Assembly: GCF_020193655.1 (NCBI RefSeq)
Contig: NZ_JADYVE010000012.1
Coordinates: forward strand, 62,001 to 126,000
DNA length: 64,000 nucleotides
Source of the DNA: Ensifer sp. IC3342
GTDB lineage: Bacteria > Pseudomonadota > Alphaproteobacteria > Rhizobiales > Rhizobiaceae
Reading direction: 5' to 3'
The position numbers and the translations under genes are program-made. Below are positions 43,982 to 53,216 of this stretch, piece by piece. The notes beneath the pieces were generated by a model, which saw nothing but the letters and a program-made list of their open reading frames with translations, had not been told where the DNA came from and searched no databases. The number at the start of each line of letters is the position of its first letter. Positions within the stretch are counted from its first letter, which is position 1.

Positions 43982-44611
43982 ATGAAAAAGACCGAGAAGA
44001 GGACCTCGAGGGCAGAACAAAAAGCCCGGCGCCCTCAGGAGATCCTTGAAGCCGCGTTCGAGGAATTCACTGTCAAGGGATACGCGGCTACGCGGGTGGA
44101 AGACGTCGCTGCCCGCCTCGGCGTGACGAAAGGAACCATCTATCTTTATTTTCCGACAAAGGAGGTTCTCTTCGAGGAGATGTTCCGCCACATGTCGACG
44201 CCGTTCAAGGATGTGCTGGACTCTGTTGGCGGCTTCAAAGGCACGTGCGCCGACCGGCTGCGGGCACTCCTGCTCCTCGCATACGAAAAGATCCCGAACG
44301 ACCGGAAAACAAGGGAACTCCTGCGCCTGACGTTGTCTGACGGAACGCGTTTCCCCGACATCGTGGACCGACACTTTGACGAGTTCATCGCCCCGCTGGT
44401 CGCAGCTGTCCGCGCACTCGTCGACGAGGGAGTGTCTGCGGGCGAATTCCGCCGTGGAGCGGCTGCAAATTATCCTGACGTCGTCGCCAGTTCGATCCTT
44501 CACGTTGCCGTATGGCGGCTGATGTTTGCGGACCGAAGGTCGATCGATGGACCGGCATTCATGGAGGCGCACTATGATCTCGCCCTGAACGGACTTTTGC
44601 AGCGTTCGTAG
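43982..44611 (+). CDS. TetR/AcrR-family repressor of the RND operon
   Basis: A 209-residue TetR-family regulator. The HTH lies at about residues 25-65 (GYAATRVEDVAARLGVTKGT, IYLYFPTKEVLF), and the C-terminal ligand domain is helical and ends QRS. It is divergent from the efflux operon with the 18-bp operator between them, so it is expected to repress the pump and be released by a pump substrate. The GGAATGGAAGTG before the ATG serves as binding site. Confidence 0.93.
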   Translation: MKKTEKRTSRAEQKARRPQEILEAAFEEFTVKGYAATRVEDVAARLGVTKGTIYLYFPTKEVLFEEMFRHMSTPFKDVLDSVGGFKGTCADRLRALLLLAYEKIPNDRKTRELLRLTLSDGTRFPDIVDRHFDEFIAPLVAAVRALVDEGVSAGEFRRGAAANYPDVVASSILHVAVWRLMFADRRSIDGPAFMEAHYDLALNGLLQRS

Positions 44612-44723
44612 CGCGCGAGGCTCGAGGGCGCGCGATCCACCTGCCATGGTCACTTCGGCTTCGGTACGGCAAAGGGCCACGGCTGCTCGCGTCCGTTCCG
44701 TCCGGCCTGCCGTGCGTTCGGCG

Positions 44724-45311
44724 TCAGGCGATGGTGAGGCTTCGCGCAAACTGCTCGCCTCCGAGTACGACGAAAGAAATTACGGCCATCATCAGGCCGC
44801 GCCGGAAGCGCGCCTGCTTGATGATTCTGACGCGGGATGTTTTGAGCAGTTCGGCGGCGAGTACCGAAGTCCAGTCGGACCTCAGTGCCTGTTGGACGAA
44901 GTCTTTGAGATCGGTGAATAAGTCGGGATCGACATAATACACACGCTGCTCAGCTCCGCCGGACGTTTTGGCGACAAGTTGCTTATCCGCGCGCGCCCGA
45001 GTCGGATAGAGCACCTGCCCGAACTGCAGGATCGGCATCATGACGATACCCCAGACCACCGCGAAGAACATCGGGCCAAGCGGTGCACGCGTCGGCAGGA
45101 GATCGCCGAAATGCAGCACCAGATTGAGCGCAAGGATGTAGCCGGCTCCAACGATCTGCGCCTTCGTGTCGTAGGACCGCGCCGTCACTTGCGTTTCCTG
45201 CAGGGCGGCAAGCAGCATCTTGTCTGCATAGTCGCGGCTGTTCTCACGGGGTTCCTCGTGCACTGCGGCATCCGATCGAAGGAAGCGGACTGACGACGGT
45301 GTCTCGTGCAT
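44724..45311 (-). CDS. Membrane protein resembling the Pycsar effector (PycTM) fold
   Basis: A 195-residue protein. An N-terminal helix (YADKMLLAALQETQVTARSY) leads into two close membrane spans (about 52-72 and 78-102), then a soluble middle (RVYYVDPDLFTDLKDFVQQA and a helical linker) and a last span (about 172-190). The order of helix, DTKAQ-type turn, two spans, paired helices and final span is that of the PycTM domain, the membrane effector of cyclic-UMP/CMP antiphage systems. I judge this by pattern only. No cyclase gene is present in the window. It forms a two-gene operon with the small protein upstream, 14 bases away. Confidence 0.65.
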   Translation of the reverse strand: MHETPSSVRFLRSDAAVHEEPRENSRDYADKMLLAALQETQVTARSYDTKAQIVGAGYILALNLVLHFGDLLPTRAPLGPMFFAVVWGIVMMPILQFGQVLYPTRARADKQLVAKTSGGAEQRVYYVDPDLFTDLKDFVQQALRSDWTSVLAAELLKTSRVRIIKQARFRRGLMMAVISFVVLGGEQFARSLTIA

Positions 45312-45325
45312 GGCTGAGCCTTCCG

Positions 45326-45532
45326 TCAGTGCTCGGGTGCGAAAACGAGCGCCGTTATCGCGTCCGGATCCGCGGCGTCCTCAGGGATGCGGTTCACTGC
45401 AACAAAGAGTGCCGCCAGAGAGACCAGCGTCAGCACGGTGGCCTCCGCGAGTCCGCTGACGATGGCTGACCAGGTAAGGAGGCAGGTGCAAACAACACAG
45501 GGATTAAGTAACTCGCCGGGCGACGGGCGCAT
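45326..45532 (-). CDS. Small two-span membrane protein
   Basis: A 68-residue protein with two hydrophobic segments (CVVCTCLLTWSAIVSGLA and TVLTLVSLAALFVAV) and an acidic C-terminus (IPEDAADPDAITALVFAPEH). ATG 45532 is chosen because GGAGG lies five bases upstream. An upstream extension to 45595 lacks support. No family is recognised. It is first in the operon with the PycTM-like gene. Upstream lies a GACT/GGTC palindrome that may bind one of the neighbouring TetR proteins. Confidence 0.7.
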   Translation of the reverse strand: MRPSPGELLNPCVVCTCLLTWSAIVSGLAEATVLTLVSLAALFVAVNRIPEDAADPDAITALVFAPEH

Positions 45533-45626
45533 GAAAGCCTCCGCTCGAGACATTCGAGGTTTTGGGTTTGAGGATGGTGAAGCGCTGAGTGGCAAGCTCA
45601 GTCATATTTGAACAATAAGTCATTTC

Positions 45627-45638
45627 GACTAATTGGTC
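45627..45638. promoter_or_regulatory. GACTAATTGGTC near-palindrome upstream of the small membrane operon
   Basis: A 12-base imperfect palindrome (one mismatched pair) of the GAC...GTC type, 95 bases upstream of the 45532 start and next to a further AAGTCA half-site. It is a candidate TetR operator. Confidence 0.4.
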
Positions 45639-45857
45639 AATATGAGAATAGCGAAACGGTGCCGTGCGAAAAAGCGTGGCGGGCGAGGGGATAAAGACCG
45701 TGCTGCTCCCGGCTGTGGTTGGTTCATTGGCTTTCGTGTGCAAGGCTGGGCGCCGGAGGAGCCGCTTGCATTGAGCAGATGGGAAATGAAGGAGTGGCGC
45801 TCAGTCCTTCCGACGCAAGGCGGCCCCGTAAAGACAGGCTTCAGACTGGACATTCTA

Positions 45858-45868
45858 GTCAGTATGAC
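45858..45868. promoter_or_regulatory. GTCA-GTA-TGAC palindrome before tetR
   Basis: An 11-base inverted repeat 33 bases upstream of the TetR gene at 45902. It probably mediates autoregulation and is similar in core to the other TetR sites in this region. Confidence 0.4.
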
Positions 45869-45901
45869 CTATTCGTTTGAGAGTTTGAGGATTTCTGCAC
45901 T

Positions 45902-46561
45902 ATGGCAAACATCAATCCGGCCCGCCGAGCCGAAATCGGGCGCGAAAAGCGAGCGAGAACCCGAGCGCAGCTTGTTGAAGCTGCCAATTCGCTGTTCGCT
46001 AGACAGGCCGTGGAATCTGTCACAGTGGATGACGTCGTTAGGGAGGCCGGGGTCGCCAAGGGTACGTTCTATGTTCACTTCGATAGCCTGGAGGCATTGA
46101 CTGCGGCAGTTGCGGAGGAACTGGTGCAGTCGTTCGACGAAATGTTGCAGCCGGGCCGGGTCTCCCTTTCCGAGCCCGCGCTACGAATTGCTTTCGGATG
46201 CAGGGCATTCATCGACAAGGCTCTCAATGACTCCCGATGGGCTGCAGTCGCGGCAAGAATGACGGCAGCAACTCCGAAGGGTGGCGAGAACATTCGCCGC
46301 CGCCTCTTCGAAGACCTCCAGCAGTTGCCGACGGAATCGCCGGAAGAGACGTCGGCGGAGCTGAATCTGGAAGTTGTCGTCGGGATCATGCTCCAGATCT
46401 TGCGCGCGTTGGGTGAAGGCAGGTTGTCCTCGCTCAACCGTGACGCTGTCATCAGCGCCATCCTCCGCGCTATCGGCCTCGGTGCTCAGGAGGCGGAGTC
46501 GGTCGTTGAGCGCTTGCCCACTACCGTGCCCGAGAAGTCCTCTCGAGCCGCAGCGAACTGA
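45902..46561 (+). CDS. TetR-family regulator
   Basis: A 219-residue TetR regulator with an Arg-rich start (MANINPARRAEIGREKRART) and an HTH at about 30-65 (VTVDDVVREAGVAKGTFYVH). It is a paralogue of the regulator at 46675-47277, sharing the ARRA-IGR--RARTRAQ N-terminus and helix spacing. It is divergent from the small membrane-protein operon and may control it. The ATG follows a weak site. Confidence 0.9.
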   Translation: MANINPARRAEIGREKRARTRAQLVEAANSLFARQAVESVTVDDVVREAGVAKGTFYVHFDSLEALTAAVAEELVQSFDEMLQPGRVSLSEPALRIAFGCRAFIDKALNDSRWAAVAARMTAATPKGGENIRRRLFEDLQQLPTESPEETSAELNLEVVVGIMLQILRALGEGRLSSLNRDAVISAILRAIGLGAQEAESVVERLPTTVPEKSSRAAAN

Positions 46562-46674
46562 CGACATGCTTGCTGACAAACTGCGCGTCTGCGGATTGCA
46601 CTGCGCGATGGACACGCGAGGACGGGCATGATCGCCCTATCATGCCCGTCACGGACAGCTTCACCGGATGCCGG

Positions 46675-47277
46675 TCAGAGCTTGCGGTTCTCGTGTGGGG
46701 CACTCCCGAGGGCCCGAAGTGCCGCCTCCAGAGCGTGCCAGGATAGTTCGGGCGGAGCGGCTCGCTCGATAATGCCGCGTGTAACCTGCAGCCAGATTCC
46801 CACGAAGATGTCGACGGCCAGTTCCGGGTCCCGCACTGTCACGCGGCCTTGTGCAATCGCCTCGGCAAGATCGACTTTAAGACTATCTCGGACACTGCGG
46901 GCGAACTCGGTCGGCCTTTGCGACGTCTGAACGACCAACCGCGCCCATTCATTGTCAGAGATCGCTTTTTCCAAGCATTGCGTGAAGGCGAAAGACAAGC
47001 GCGCGATCGGATCCCGCAGCTCGGCCCGGGCGGGTGTCAGAAGTTCGTCGAAGTTCCGTCCAAGTTGCACACTCACTGCTGCAACCAGCTCCTCAACGTT
47101 TTCGAAGTGATAGTAGAAGGTGCCCTTGGCGACCGCCGCTGCCTCTGCGACGGCATCAACGGTAAGTGCAGCGCCTGCAGCAAGCAACGCCGCTCCGGCT
47201 TCGAGGATTTGCGCGCGCGTCCGCGCCCGTCTGTCGCGTCCGATTTTTGCCCGTCGTGCAAGGTCAATCTTCGCCAT
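46675..47277 (-). CDS. TetR-family regulator of azoR
   Basis: A 200-residue TetR regulator: HTH TVDAVAEAAAVAKGTFYYHF near residues 38-57 and a helical C-terminal domain. It is divergent from azoR with a perfect 12-bp palindrome in the shared promoter region, so it is expected to repress azoR and itself until a quinone, azo or thiol-reactive ligand is bound. It is a close paralogue of the 45902 regulator. The two are convergent, with about 110 bases between their stops. Confidence 0.9.
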   Translation of the reverse strand: MAKIDLARRAKIGRDRRARTRAQILEAGAALLAAGAALTVDAVAEAAAVAKGTFYYHFENVEELVAAVSVQLGRNFDELLTPARAELRDPIARLSFAFTQCLEKAISDNEWARLVVQTSQRPTEFARSVRDSLKVDLAEAIAQGRVTVRDPELAVDIFVGIWLQVTRGIIERAAPPELSWHALEAALRALGSAPHENRKL

Positions 47278-47315
47278 TCGCCATCCTGTCTTGCATCTTC
47301 GCCGAATTTCACCTT

Positions 47316-47327
47316 GACTATATAGTC
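47316..47327. promoter_or_regulatory. Operator palindrome between tetR and azoR
   Basis: GACTATATAGTC is a perfect 12-bp palindrome 39 bases before the tetR start and 93 bases before azoR. TTGACT at its left edge could serve as a -35 element, so repressor binding would block RNA polymerase. Confidence 0.7.
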
Positions 47328-47419
47328 GAAATGACCGTAACGTACAATTGAATTTGCCCGGGGCTGCCTGCCTCGGTTATTTCGCGTCCCCTGCTGATAC
47401 CCATGTGTGAGGTTTATCG

Positions 47420-48040
47420 ATGCCATCCCTTCTGCACCTCGATTCCAGCATACTCGGCGAAAACTCTGTCAGCCGCGCACTTTCGGCTGCGGTGGTCGCA
47501 CGCCTCAAGAATCTCGATCCGACCATTGACGTGGTCTATCGCGACCTCGCGGCTCACCCGATCCCGCACCTCTCGGGCAGTTACGTGGCCGTCGTTAGGG
47601 GAGGCTTAGAAGCCGGCCACGATGCCGCGCTTCAGGCCGACCTTGAACTCGGCGGAAACGTTCTGGAAGAATTTCTGGCAGCCGAAACGGTCGTTCTTGG
47701 CGTGGCGCAGTATAATTTCAGCGTGCCCAGCCAACTGAAAGCGTGGATCGATCGCATCGCGGTCCCAGGCAAGACCTTTCGCTACACCGAAAAGGGACCC
47801 GAAAGCTTGGTAGGAAGCAAGAGGGTCATCATAGCTCTGGCGCGCGGTGGCTTCTACGGGCCGGGTTCCCCAGCCGAGAATTTCGAGCATACGCTGAGTT
47901 ATTTGAAGAGCGTGTTCGCCTTCATAGGTATTGCCAATCCTGAGGTCATCGTCGCAGATGGCATTAACGTGAGTTCCGAGCAGCGCGACGCCTCCCTGAA
48001 GGAGGCAAAGGCGCAGATAGCCGGCCTGAAGGCGGCCTAG
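47420..48040 (+). CDS. azoR: FMN-dependent NADH-azoreductase
   Basis: A 206-residue flavodoxin-fold quinone/azo reductase. FMN-binding regions are SSILGENSVSRALS at the N-terminus (phosphate loop), the PQYNF-type segment AQYNFSVPSQLKAWIDRI and the ARGGFYGPGSPAENFE loop. AzoR enzymes reduce quinones and azo dyes by two electrons and protect against electrophile stress. The divergent TetR gene and operator suggest induction by such compounds. The start ATG 47420 fits the family start MPSLLHLDSS. Confidence 0.95.
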   Translation: MPSLLHLDSSILGENSVSRALSAAVVARLKNLDPTIDVVYRDLAAHPIPHLSGSYVAVVRGGLEAGHDAALQADLELGGNVLEEFLAAETVVLGVAQYNFSVPSQLKAWIDRIAVPGKTFRYTEKGPESLVGSKRVIIALARGGFYGPGSPAENFEHTLSYLKSVFAFIGIANPEVIVADGINVSSEQRDASLKEAKAQIAGLKAA

Positions 48041-48184
48041 GTCATCACCAACGCGCGTGGGCTGAAGGCCTCTAAGAGCCCAGCCAATCACCGCGAGGAC
48101 GGTATGTCAGCCCCATCATCCTTGGGCGCGAACCGGCTCCGAGCGGCCGCCATCCCGTAACGCTTCACCATCGACCTCCTAACC

Positions 48185-49038
48185 TTGTTTCCGCATGCGA
48201 TCGCGGAACTCGGTGAGGTCATTGGTGGGATCGGGGTTGGGGCCAGCCAGATACACCTCAATGCCAACGAGATCGCGGCGGCAGCCGACGACCTCGCGCA
48301 GCGCACGGAGCGTCAGGCGGCCAACCTCGAAGAGACCGCGGCTGCAGTGGAACAGGTGACACGCACCGTGCAGCAGACGGCCGAAAGCGCAGATCAGGCG
48401 AATTCGACGGTGATGGCGGCACGTGCGAATGCAGAATAGAGCGGCGAGATCGTCAGCCACGCCATCGGCGTGATGCAGGAGATTCAGACGCACTCAGCAG
48501 TATCGCCCGTATCGTCGACGTGATCGACGAGATAGCTTTCCAGACCAACCTATTGGCGCTCGATGCCGGTATCGAGGCAGCGCATACCGGCGAAGCGGCA
48601 GGGGCTTCGCGGTCGTCGCCTCCGAAGTTCGCGCTTGCCCAGCGTTGCGCAGATGCGGCCAAGGACATCCAGTCGCTGATTGCAAAGTCGCGCGATCAGG
48701 TCGAGGATGGCGTCGCCTCGGTCAACCAGGTCGCGCTATCGTTGCAGCAGATCGTCGCTCAGGTTGTCGAGGTAAGCTCCGTGTTCCACGCCATCCGTTC
48801 GAGCACTGCCGAGCAGGCGACGGGTTTGCATGAGGTCAACAGCGCCATCGGCCAGATGGACCAGATTACGCAGCAGAATGCGGCCATGGTGGAGCAGGCT
48901 AATGCATCCAGCCATGCGCTGACGGCCGAGGCCGAGCAGATCGCGCTGCGCCTCGGCGCCTTCAGGACGTCCGGCAGTGCGAATGCGGGTGCGGCGTCCC
49001 CTCTACCACCAGTTCGTTCGCTGCGATGCGCTTCTTAG
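48185..49038 (+). pseudogene. Methyl-accepting chemotaxis protein remnant
   Basis: Only the HAMP end and the cytoplasmic signalling domain remain. The first part reads IAAAADDLAQRTERQAANLE and LEETAAAVEQVTRTVQQTAE, then meets TAG after ARANAE at about 48437. A second frame reads IARIVDVIDEIAFQTNLLAL, and just behind it the invariant GEAGRGFAVVASEVR tip is scrambled by two compensating shifts (it reads GEAAGASRSSPPKFAL). The C-terminal half (HEVNSAIGQMDQITQQNAAM) is again in frame. The sensor domain is absent. It is clearly dead. Confidence 0.85.
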
Positions 49039-49475
49039 GCGTATGTGGGTATGGCGGCTGACTGGATCGAATCGAGCGACACGAGATACCAACACTCCGG
49101 ACCTTTGTGCCATCGACGAGCAATGGCCGCCTTGGTGAAGGTTTTTCGATGCGGGCCGCGGCGCGACGGTGGCGGCTGGGCCTGTGTCGGCCCACGTTGA
49201 AAAACCTCCCAAGGAGGAGGCCGCGGGGGCTGGGTGGAGCGCCTATGGGGAAAGCGTGCGGCTGCGGTTTTTGAAGGTGGCTATTGGTGGGAACGTGAGC
49301 CGGAGAAGGGTTGCCGCGAAGGCTTGCGATGAGACGATCGGGATTGGGTGGCAGCTCTTTCGCAGGCTCGCATCGGCGGTTTTGCAGTGTGCTGGGTTTG
49401 CCTGACGCAAACCGGCGCGACCCTGGAACGCGTCGCAGATCCGGGCTGGCCTTGGCTGATGTGACATGCGTTTCG
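49039..49475. other. Intergenic region between receptor remnant and IS91
   Basis: About 435 bases with no supported gene. A plus-strand frame ending near 49405 (VAIGGNVSRRRVAAKACDET) has no start with a binding site and no family match. The right side should include one end (ori or ter) of the IS91-type element. Confidence 0.4.
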
Positions 49476-50669
49476 TCATGCGGCGTCCTTTCGGGGTGGC
49501 TCACGGGATCTGGGCCGCTGGCCACGGCGGAAGATCTCGACGATGCGCATCGGGCCGCCGCAGTGCGGGCATGGCTCTCTCAAGGTGAGCGGGATGCTCT
49601 CGGTGGCTGGCGCGTCGTCCTGCGAGGGCGCGTCCACCCCGAGCAGTGTGCGTATTTTTGCGACGTTGGCCTTGCGGCCTGCGCCGGCCAGCAGGCCGTA
49701 ATGGCGGATGCGATGGAAGCCGTCCGGCAGCACGTGGATCAGGAAGCGGCGGATGAACTCGTCGGTGGCCAGCCCCATCACCTTTTGCCGGTCACCGGTC
49801 TTGAGGCGGTAATCCTTCCAGCGGAAGGTGACCGCCTCGGCATCCGCGCTGATCAGGCGGCTGTTGGAGATCGCCACGCGGTGCGTATAGCGGCTGAGAT
49901 AGGCCAGCACGGCCTCGGGACCGCCGAACGGGGGCTTGGCGTAGACGACCCATTCGGATTTGCGGAGCGGCGCAAGCCAGGCGGCGAAGGCATCCGCCTC
50001 GGCGAGCCCGGCCAGATCCCCGAAGAAGGCTAGATCGCCGGATTGATGCAGTGCCATCAGTCCTTCGACAAACAGCCGCCGGAGCAGACGCGACAGCACT
50101 CGAACAGGCAGGAAGAACCCGGGGCGACATGAGATCCAGCGCGTGCCACACAGCGACAGCCCACCACCGGGCACGATGATGTGCACATGCGGGTGATGGG
50201 TCAGCGCCGATCCCCAGGTGTGCAGCACGCTGGTCAGGCCGATGCGGGCGCCGAGGTGCCGGGGATCGGCGGCGATGGTGGTCAAAGTCTCGGCCGACGC
50301 CCGAAACAGCAGATCATAGACAGCCTTCTTGTTCCAGTAAGCAATCTGCGCGATGCCCGCGGGGACGGTGAAGACAACATGGAAATACTCGACCGGCAGC
50401 AGGTCCTCGGCACGGGCGGCCATCCAATCCCGCGCCGCGGGTCCCTGGCACTTCGGGCAGTGCCGGTTCTTGCAGGAATTATAGGCGATGTGGTCATGCC
50501 CGCACTTGGCGCAAGCCGCCACATGCCCGCCGAGCGCCTCGGTTCGGCAGGCTTCGATCGCCGCCATGACCTTGAGCTGGGTCAGACTGACATGTCCGGC
50601 ATTGGCCCGCCGCCACGCGGGGCCGTAGGTGCGAAAGATGTCAGCGATCTCCAGCGTGGCCCGGGACAC
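49476..50669 (-). CDS. IS91-family HUH transposase
   Basis: A 397-residue IS91-type rolling-circle transposase. The N-terminal zinc ribbon is clear (CAKCGHDHIAYNSCKNRHCP), the HUH metal motif is HHPHVHIIVPGGG, and the tyrosine region is YLSRYTHRVAISNSRLISA. A second Cys-rich site (PCPHCGGPM) sits near the end. It lies 12 bases after the companion integrase gene on the same strand. The gene is intact. IS91 elements can mobilise adjacent DNA by one-ended transposition. Confidence 0.94.
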   Translation of the reverse strand: MSRATLEIADIFRTYGPAWRRANAGHVSLTQLKVMAAIEACRTEALGGHVAACAKCGHDHIAYNSCKNRHCPKCQGPAARDWMAARAEDLLPVEYFHVVFTVPAGIAQIAYWNKKAVYDLLFRASAETLTTIAADPRHLGARIGLTSVLHTWGSALTHHPHVHIIVPGGGLSLCGTRWISCRPGFFLPVRVLSRLLRRLFVEGLMALHQSGDLAFFGDLAGLAEADAFAAWLAPLRKSEWVVYAKPPFGGPEAVLAYLSRYTHRVAISNSRLISADAEAVTFRWKDYRLKTGDRQKVMGLATDEFIRRFLIHVLPDGFHRIRHYGLLAGAGRKANVAKIRTLLGVDAPSQDDAPATESIPLTLREPCPHCGGPMRIVEIFRRGQRPRSREPPRKDAA

Positions 50670-50681
50670 GCGACCCGGGTG

Positions 50682-51568
50682 CTACTCCAGTCCGCGTCGG
50701 AGCGTTTGATCCTGCAGCGTCTTCAGGGTCTCGAACGGACTGACCGTGTCGCGGATCGTCTTGGTGGCGACATGGGCATAGCGGGCGGTGGTCACCAACC
50801 TGGCATGGCCGAGAAGGACCTGGATCACCCTGACGTCGGTGTTTGCTTCCAAAAGGTGGGTGGCAAAGCTGTGCCGCAATGTGTGCAGCGTCGCCGGCCT
50901 GGTGATCCCCGCCATATGCTTGGCCGACATGAACGCGCGGCGGAGCTGCCGCGGCGAGATCGGGTTGATCTTCGGCTTGCCGGGGAACAGCCATCCCTGC
51001 GGCCGCGCTTCACGCCAATAGTCGCGCAAGAGCTCCAGCAGGCCCGGCGACAGCATCACCTTGCGGTCCTTCTGCCCCTTGCCCTGTTCGACATGGATCA
51101 GCATCCGGTCGCTGTCGATGTCGCTGATCTTGACGTTGCAGACCTCGGAGGCGCGCAGTCCGGCGCCATAGGAGATGCTGAGCGCCGCGCGATACTTCAG
51201 GCCCGGTCCCGGAGCCGCCATCAGCAGGTCGGAAACCTCCTCGACGCTCAAGACCACGGGCAACTTCTGCGGCTGCCGCCGGAACTGCATGTGCCGCTTC
51301 ATCTCCTCGCGGCCGCAAGTGATGCCGAAAAAAAACCGCAGCGCCACGATGCGGGCGTTGAAGGTCGTCGGCGTCCGCCCGCATTGGTCATCTGCAGCTG
51401 GTAGGCGCGCAGGTCATCGGGTGTGGCGGTGTCCGGAGATCGCTTGAGAAACCCGGCGAAATCCTTGATCGCTCGGATATGCGCCTGCTGGGCCTTGTCG
51501 CCCAGCCCACGGATGCGCATGTCTTCGATCATCCGCTCGCGCAGCGGGGTGGTCCTCTCCTCCGTCAT
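50682..51568 (-). pseudogene. Tyrosine recombinase of the IS91-type element, frameshifted
   Basis: The N-terminal domain starts at ATG 51568 after AGGAGG (MTEERTTPLRERMIEDMRIR, IRAIKDFAGFLKRSPDTATP) and loses frame near 51385, where LQMTNAG should continue as TPTTFNARIVALRFFFG one base off. The catalytic half is intact to 50682: Arg in GAGLRASEVCNVKISDID, HTLRHSFATHLLE, LLGHARLVTTARYAHV with the nucleophile Tyr. The family companion gene is normally one frame. Either a mutation, a sequencing error in a G/C run, or programmed shifting. Confidence 0.8.
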
Positions 51569-51948
51569 GGGAACCTCCTGTCTGATGATTGAGAGCACCC
51601 CAATCGTCAGCCAGGATCGCAAACCCGCAAATGCACGGCGGTCAGATCATTGCTGCATCCTCACCACGGGCGCCAGTGCCGCGCGAGCGGCTTCGTCCAC
51701 GGGTCGAAACGCGTCGATTGCAGCTTCCGAGGTAAGGTCTGGAAGGGGCGCAAACTTGCCGCGCCATTCGTGAGCGCCGATCTGCAGCGCCGCTCAATCC
51801 AGATTGTTGTGATTGCAGTCATGGGCGATCGGTCGATGCTCCTCGCCGCAACGAGAAAGCATCACCGCTTCCCGGATTTAGCCTCACCCGGCCTTCTGGC
51901 CACCTGAGATCTCGCCTCTTCTGCTCACCTTCGCTGGGGCCCTAAGAG
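51569..51948. other. Intergenic region right of the IS91-type element
   Basis: About 380 bases. No gene-like frame with a binding site. It contains the other end of the IS91-type element, which lacks inverted repeats, and the 3' side of the MFS gene. Nothing else was recognised. Confidence 0.4.
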
Positions 51949-53157
51949 TCAGCTGCGGGGCTGCAGCAACGCCAGGACGATGGTCGATGCCGCCAAGACG
52001 GCGGTAATGATCAACGGCCCGGAAGCGCCATGGTGATCGACGATGTAGCCGCCGAACACCGCACCCATGCTGATGGCGACCTGGAACGAAACGACCATCA
52101 AGCTGCCAGCAGCCTCCAAGGCATCCCCTGCGCCCCGGGACAAGTTAGTAGGCAATACCACCGGAGCCATCCCAAAAGCTAAACCCCAAAGTGTAACGAG
52201 CGCAAACGCGATGCCGCTACGTGCACCCCAGAGTACGAGAGCAAGCGCCGCAAACGCCATCAATACGCCGGTGACAGCGAGTGCCATGCGGATATTGGCG
52301 TCTGCCAGTCGGCCGCCGGCGACATTGCCGATCACAGCGGCGATGCCAAACCCGAGGAGCGCCAAGGCAATCGGCCCCGTGCCAAGGAGCGTCACTTGTT
52401 CGAGGAAGGGTCGCACGTAGACCGAGCCGGCAAAATGTCCGGTCATCAGCAAGAGGATGGCAAGCATTCCGAGTTGAACAGTGCGCCGTTTCGTCAGCCG
52501 GAAGACGTCAGAAAGACTGTTGCTTGTGCTTGCGGGTAGTGTCGGCAAGCTGAGTATCTGCAGCAGCATCGCAACCGCCGCGAGGCCTGCCGTCATGCCT
52601 GTGGCGGCACGCCAGCCGAGCCAATCGCTGATCAAAGCACCCATCGATGGTGCAGCGATGGTGGCAAGAGAGACGCCGAGGGTGACTATAGCCATGCCCC
52701 GACCTGTCGCATTGGTGCCAACCAATCTCGCCACGACGGCAACTGAAAGCGCCCAGAAACCACTTAGCGCCACGCCCAGCCCGGCTCGGCCCAACAACAA
52801 TAGCCAAAAATCGGTCGCGAGCGCGGCCAGAAGATTGGAGCCGATAGCCAAGGCACTTAGGCCAACCAGGACAGTCTTCCGGTTCAGTTTGCCGATGAGA
52901 ACATTGCTCAACAAGGCCGTCACCGCGCCAACAGACGCGGTGGCGGTGACAACCTGACCGGCGGTTCCCTCGCTGATGCCAAGGTCACGCGCCATTGGCG
53001 TCAACAGGCCTGCGGGCAGGAATTCAGCTGACACCAGCGCAAAGCTTGTGGCTGCCATTGAAATGACGGCAAGCCAGATAGTGGGGCTCCATGCACTCGG
53101 AACGGCAGAATCGAGGCCAATCGCGGGGCCGTCAAGCTGTGATGTTGTGTCCGTCAT
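51949..53157 (-). CDS. MFS exporter (DHA1, drug/purine efflux type)
   Basis: A 402-residue major facilitator with 12 predicted spans. The N-terminus ASFALVSAEFLPAGLLTPMA and the motif-A-like loop LIGKLNRKTVLVGLSAL are typical of the DHA1 group that includes NepI, AraJ and similar exporters. GGAGG lies eight bases before the ATG. It is directly downstream of, and on the same strand as, an AraC regulator (59-base gap), which probably controls it. The substrate is not predictable. Confidence 0.9.
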   Translation of the reverse strand: MTDTTSQLDGPAIGLDSAVPSAWSPTIWLAVISMAATSFALVSAEFLPAGLLTPMARDLGISEGTAGQVVTATASVGAVTALLSNVLIGKLNRKTVLVGLSALAIGSNLLAALATDFWLLLLGRAGLGVALSGFWALSVAVVARLVGTNATGRGMAIVTLGVSLATIAAPSMGALISDWLGWRAATGMTAGLAAVAMLLQILSLPTLPASTSNSLSDVFRLTKRRTVQLGMLAILLLMTGHFAGSVYVRPFLEQVTLLGTGPIALALLGFGIAAVIGNVAGGRLADANIRMALAVTGVLMAFAALALVLWGARSGIAFALVTLWGLAFGMAPVVLPTNLSRGAGDALEAAGSLMVVSFQVAISMGAVFGGYIVDHHGASGPLIITAVLAASTIVLALLQPRS

Positions 53158-53216
53158 TGAAGTACCTCCAAGGTTTGGACGTCTTCATAGCGGAGTCTTT
53201 CAGGATGATATGTACC

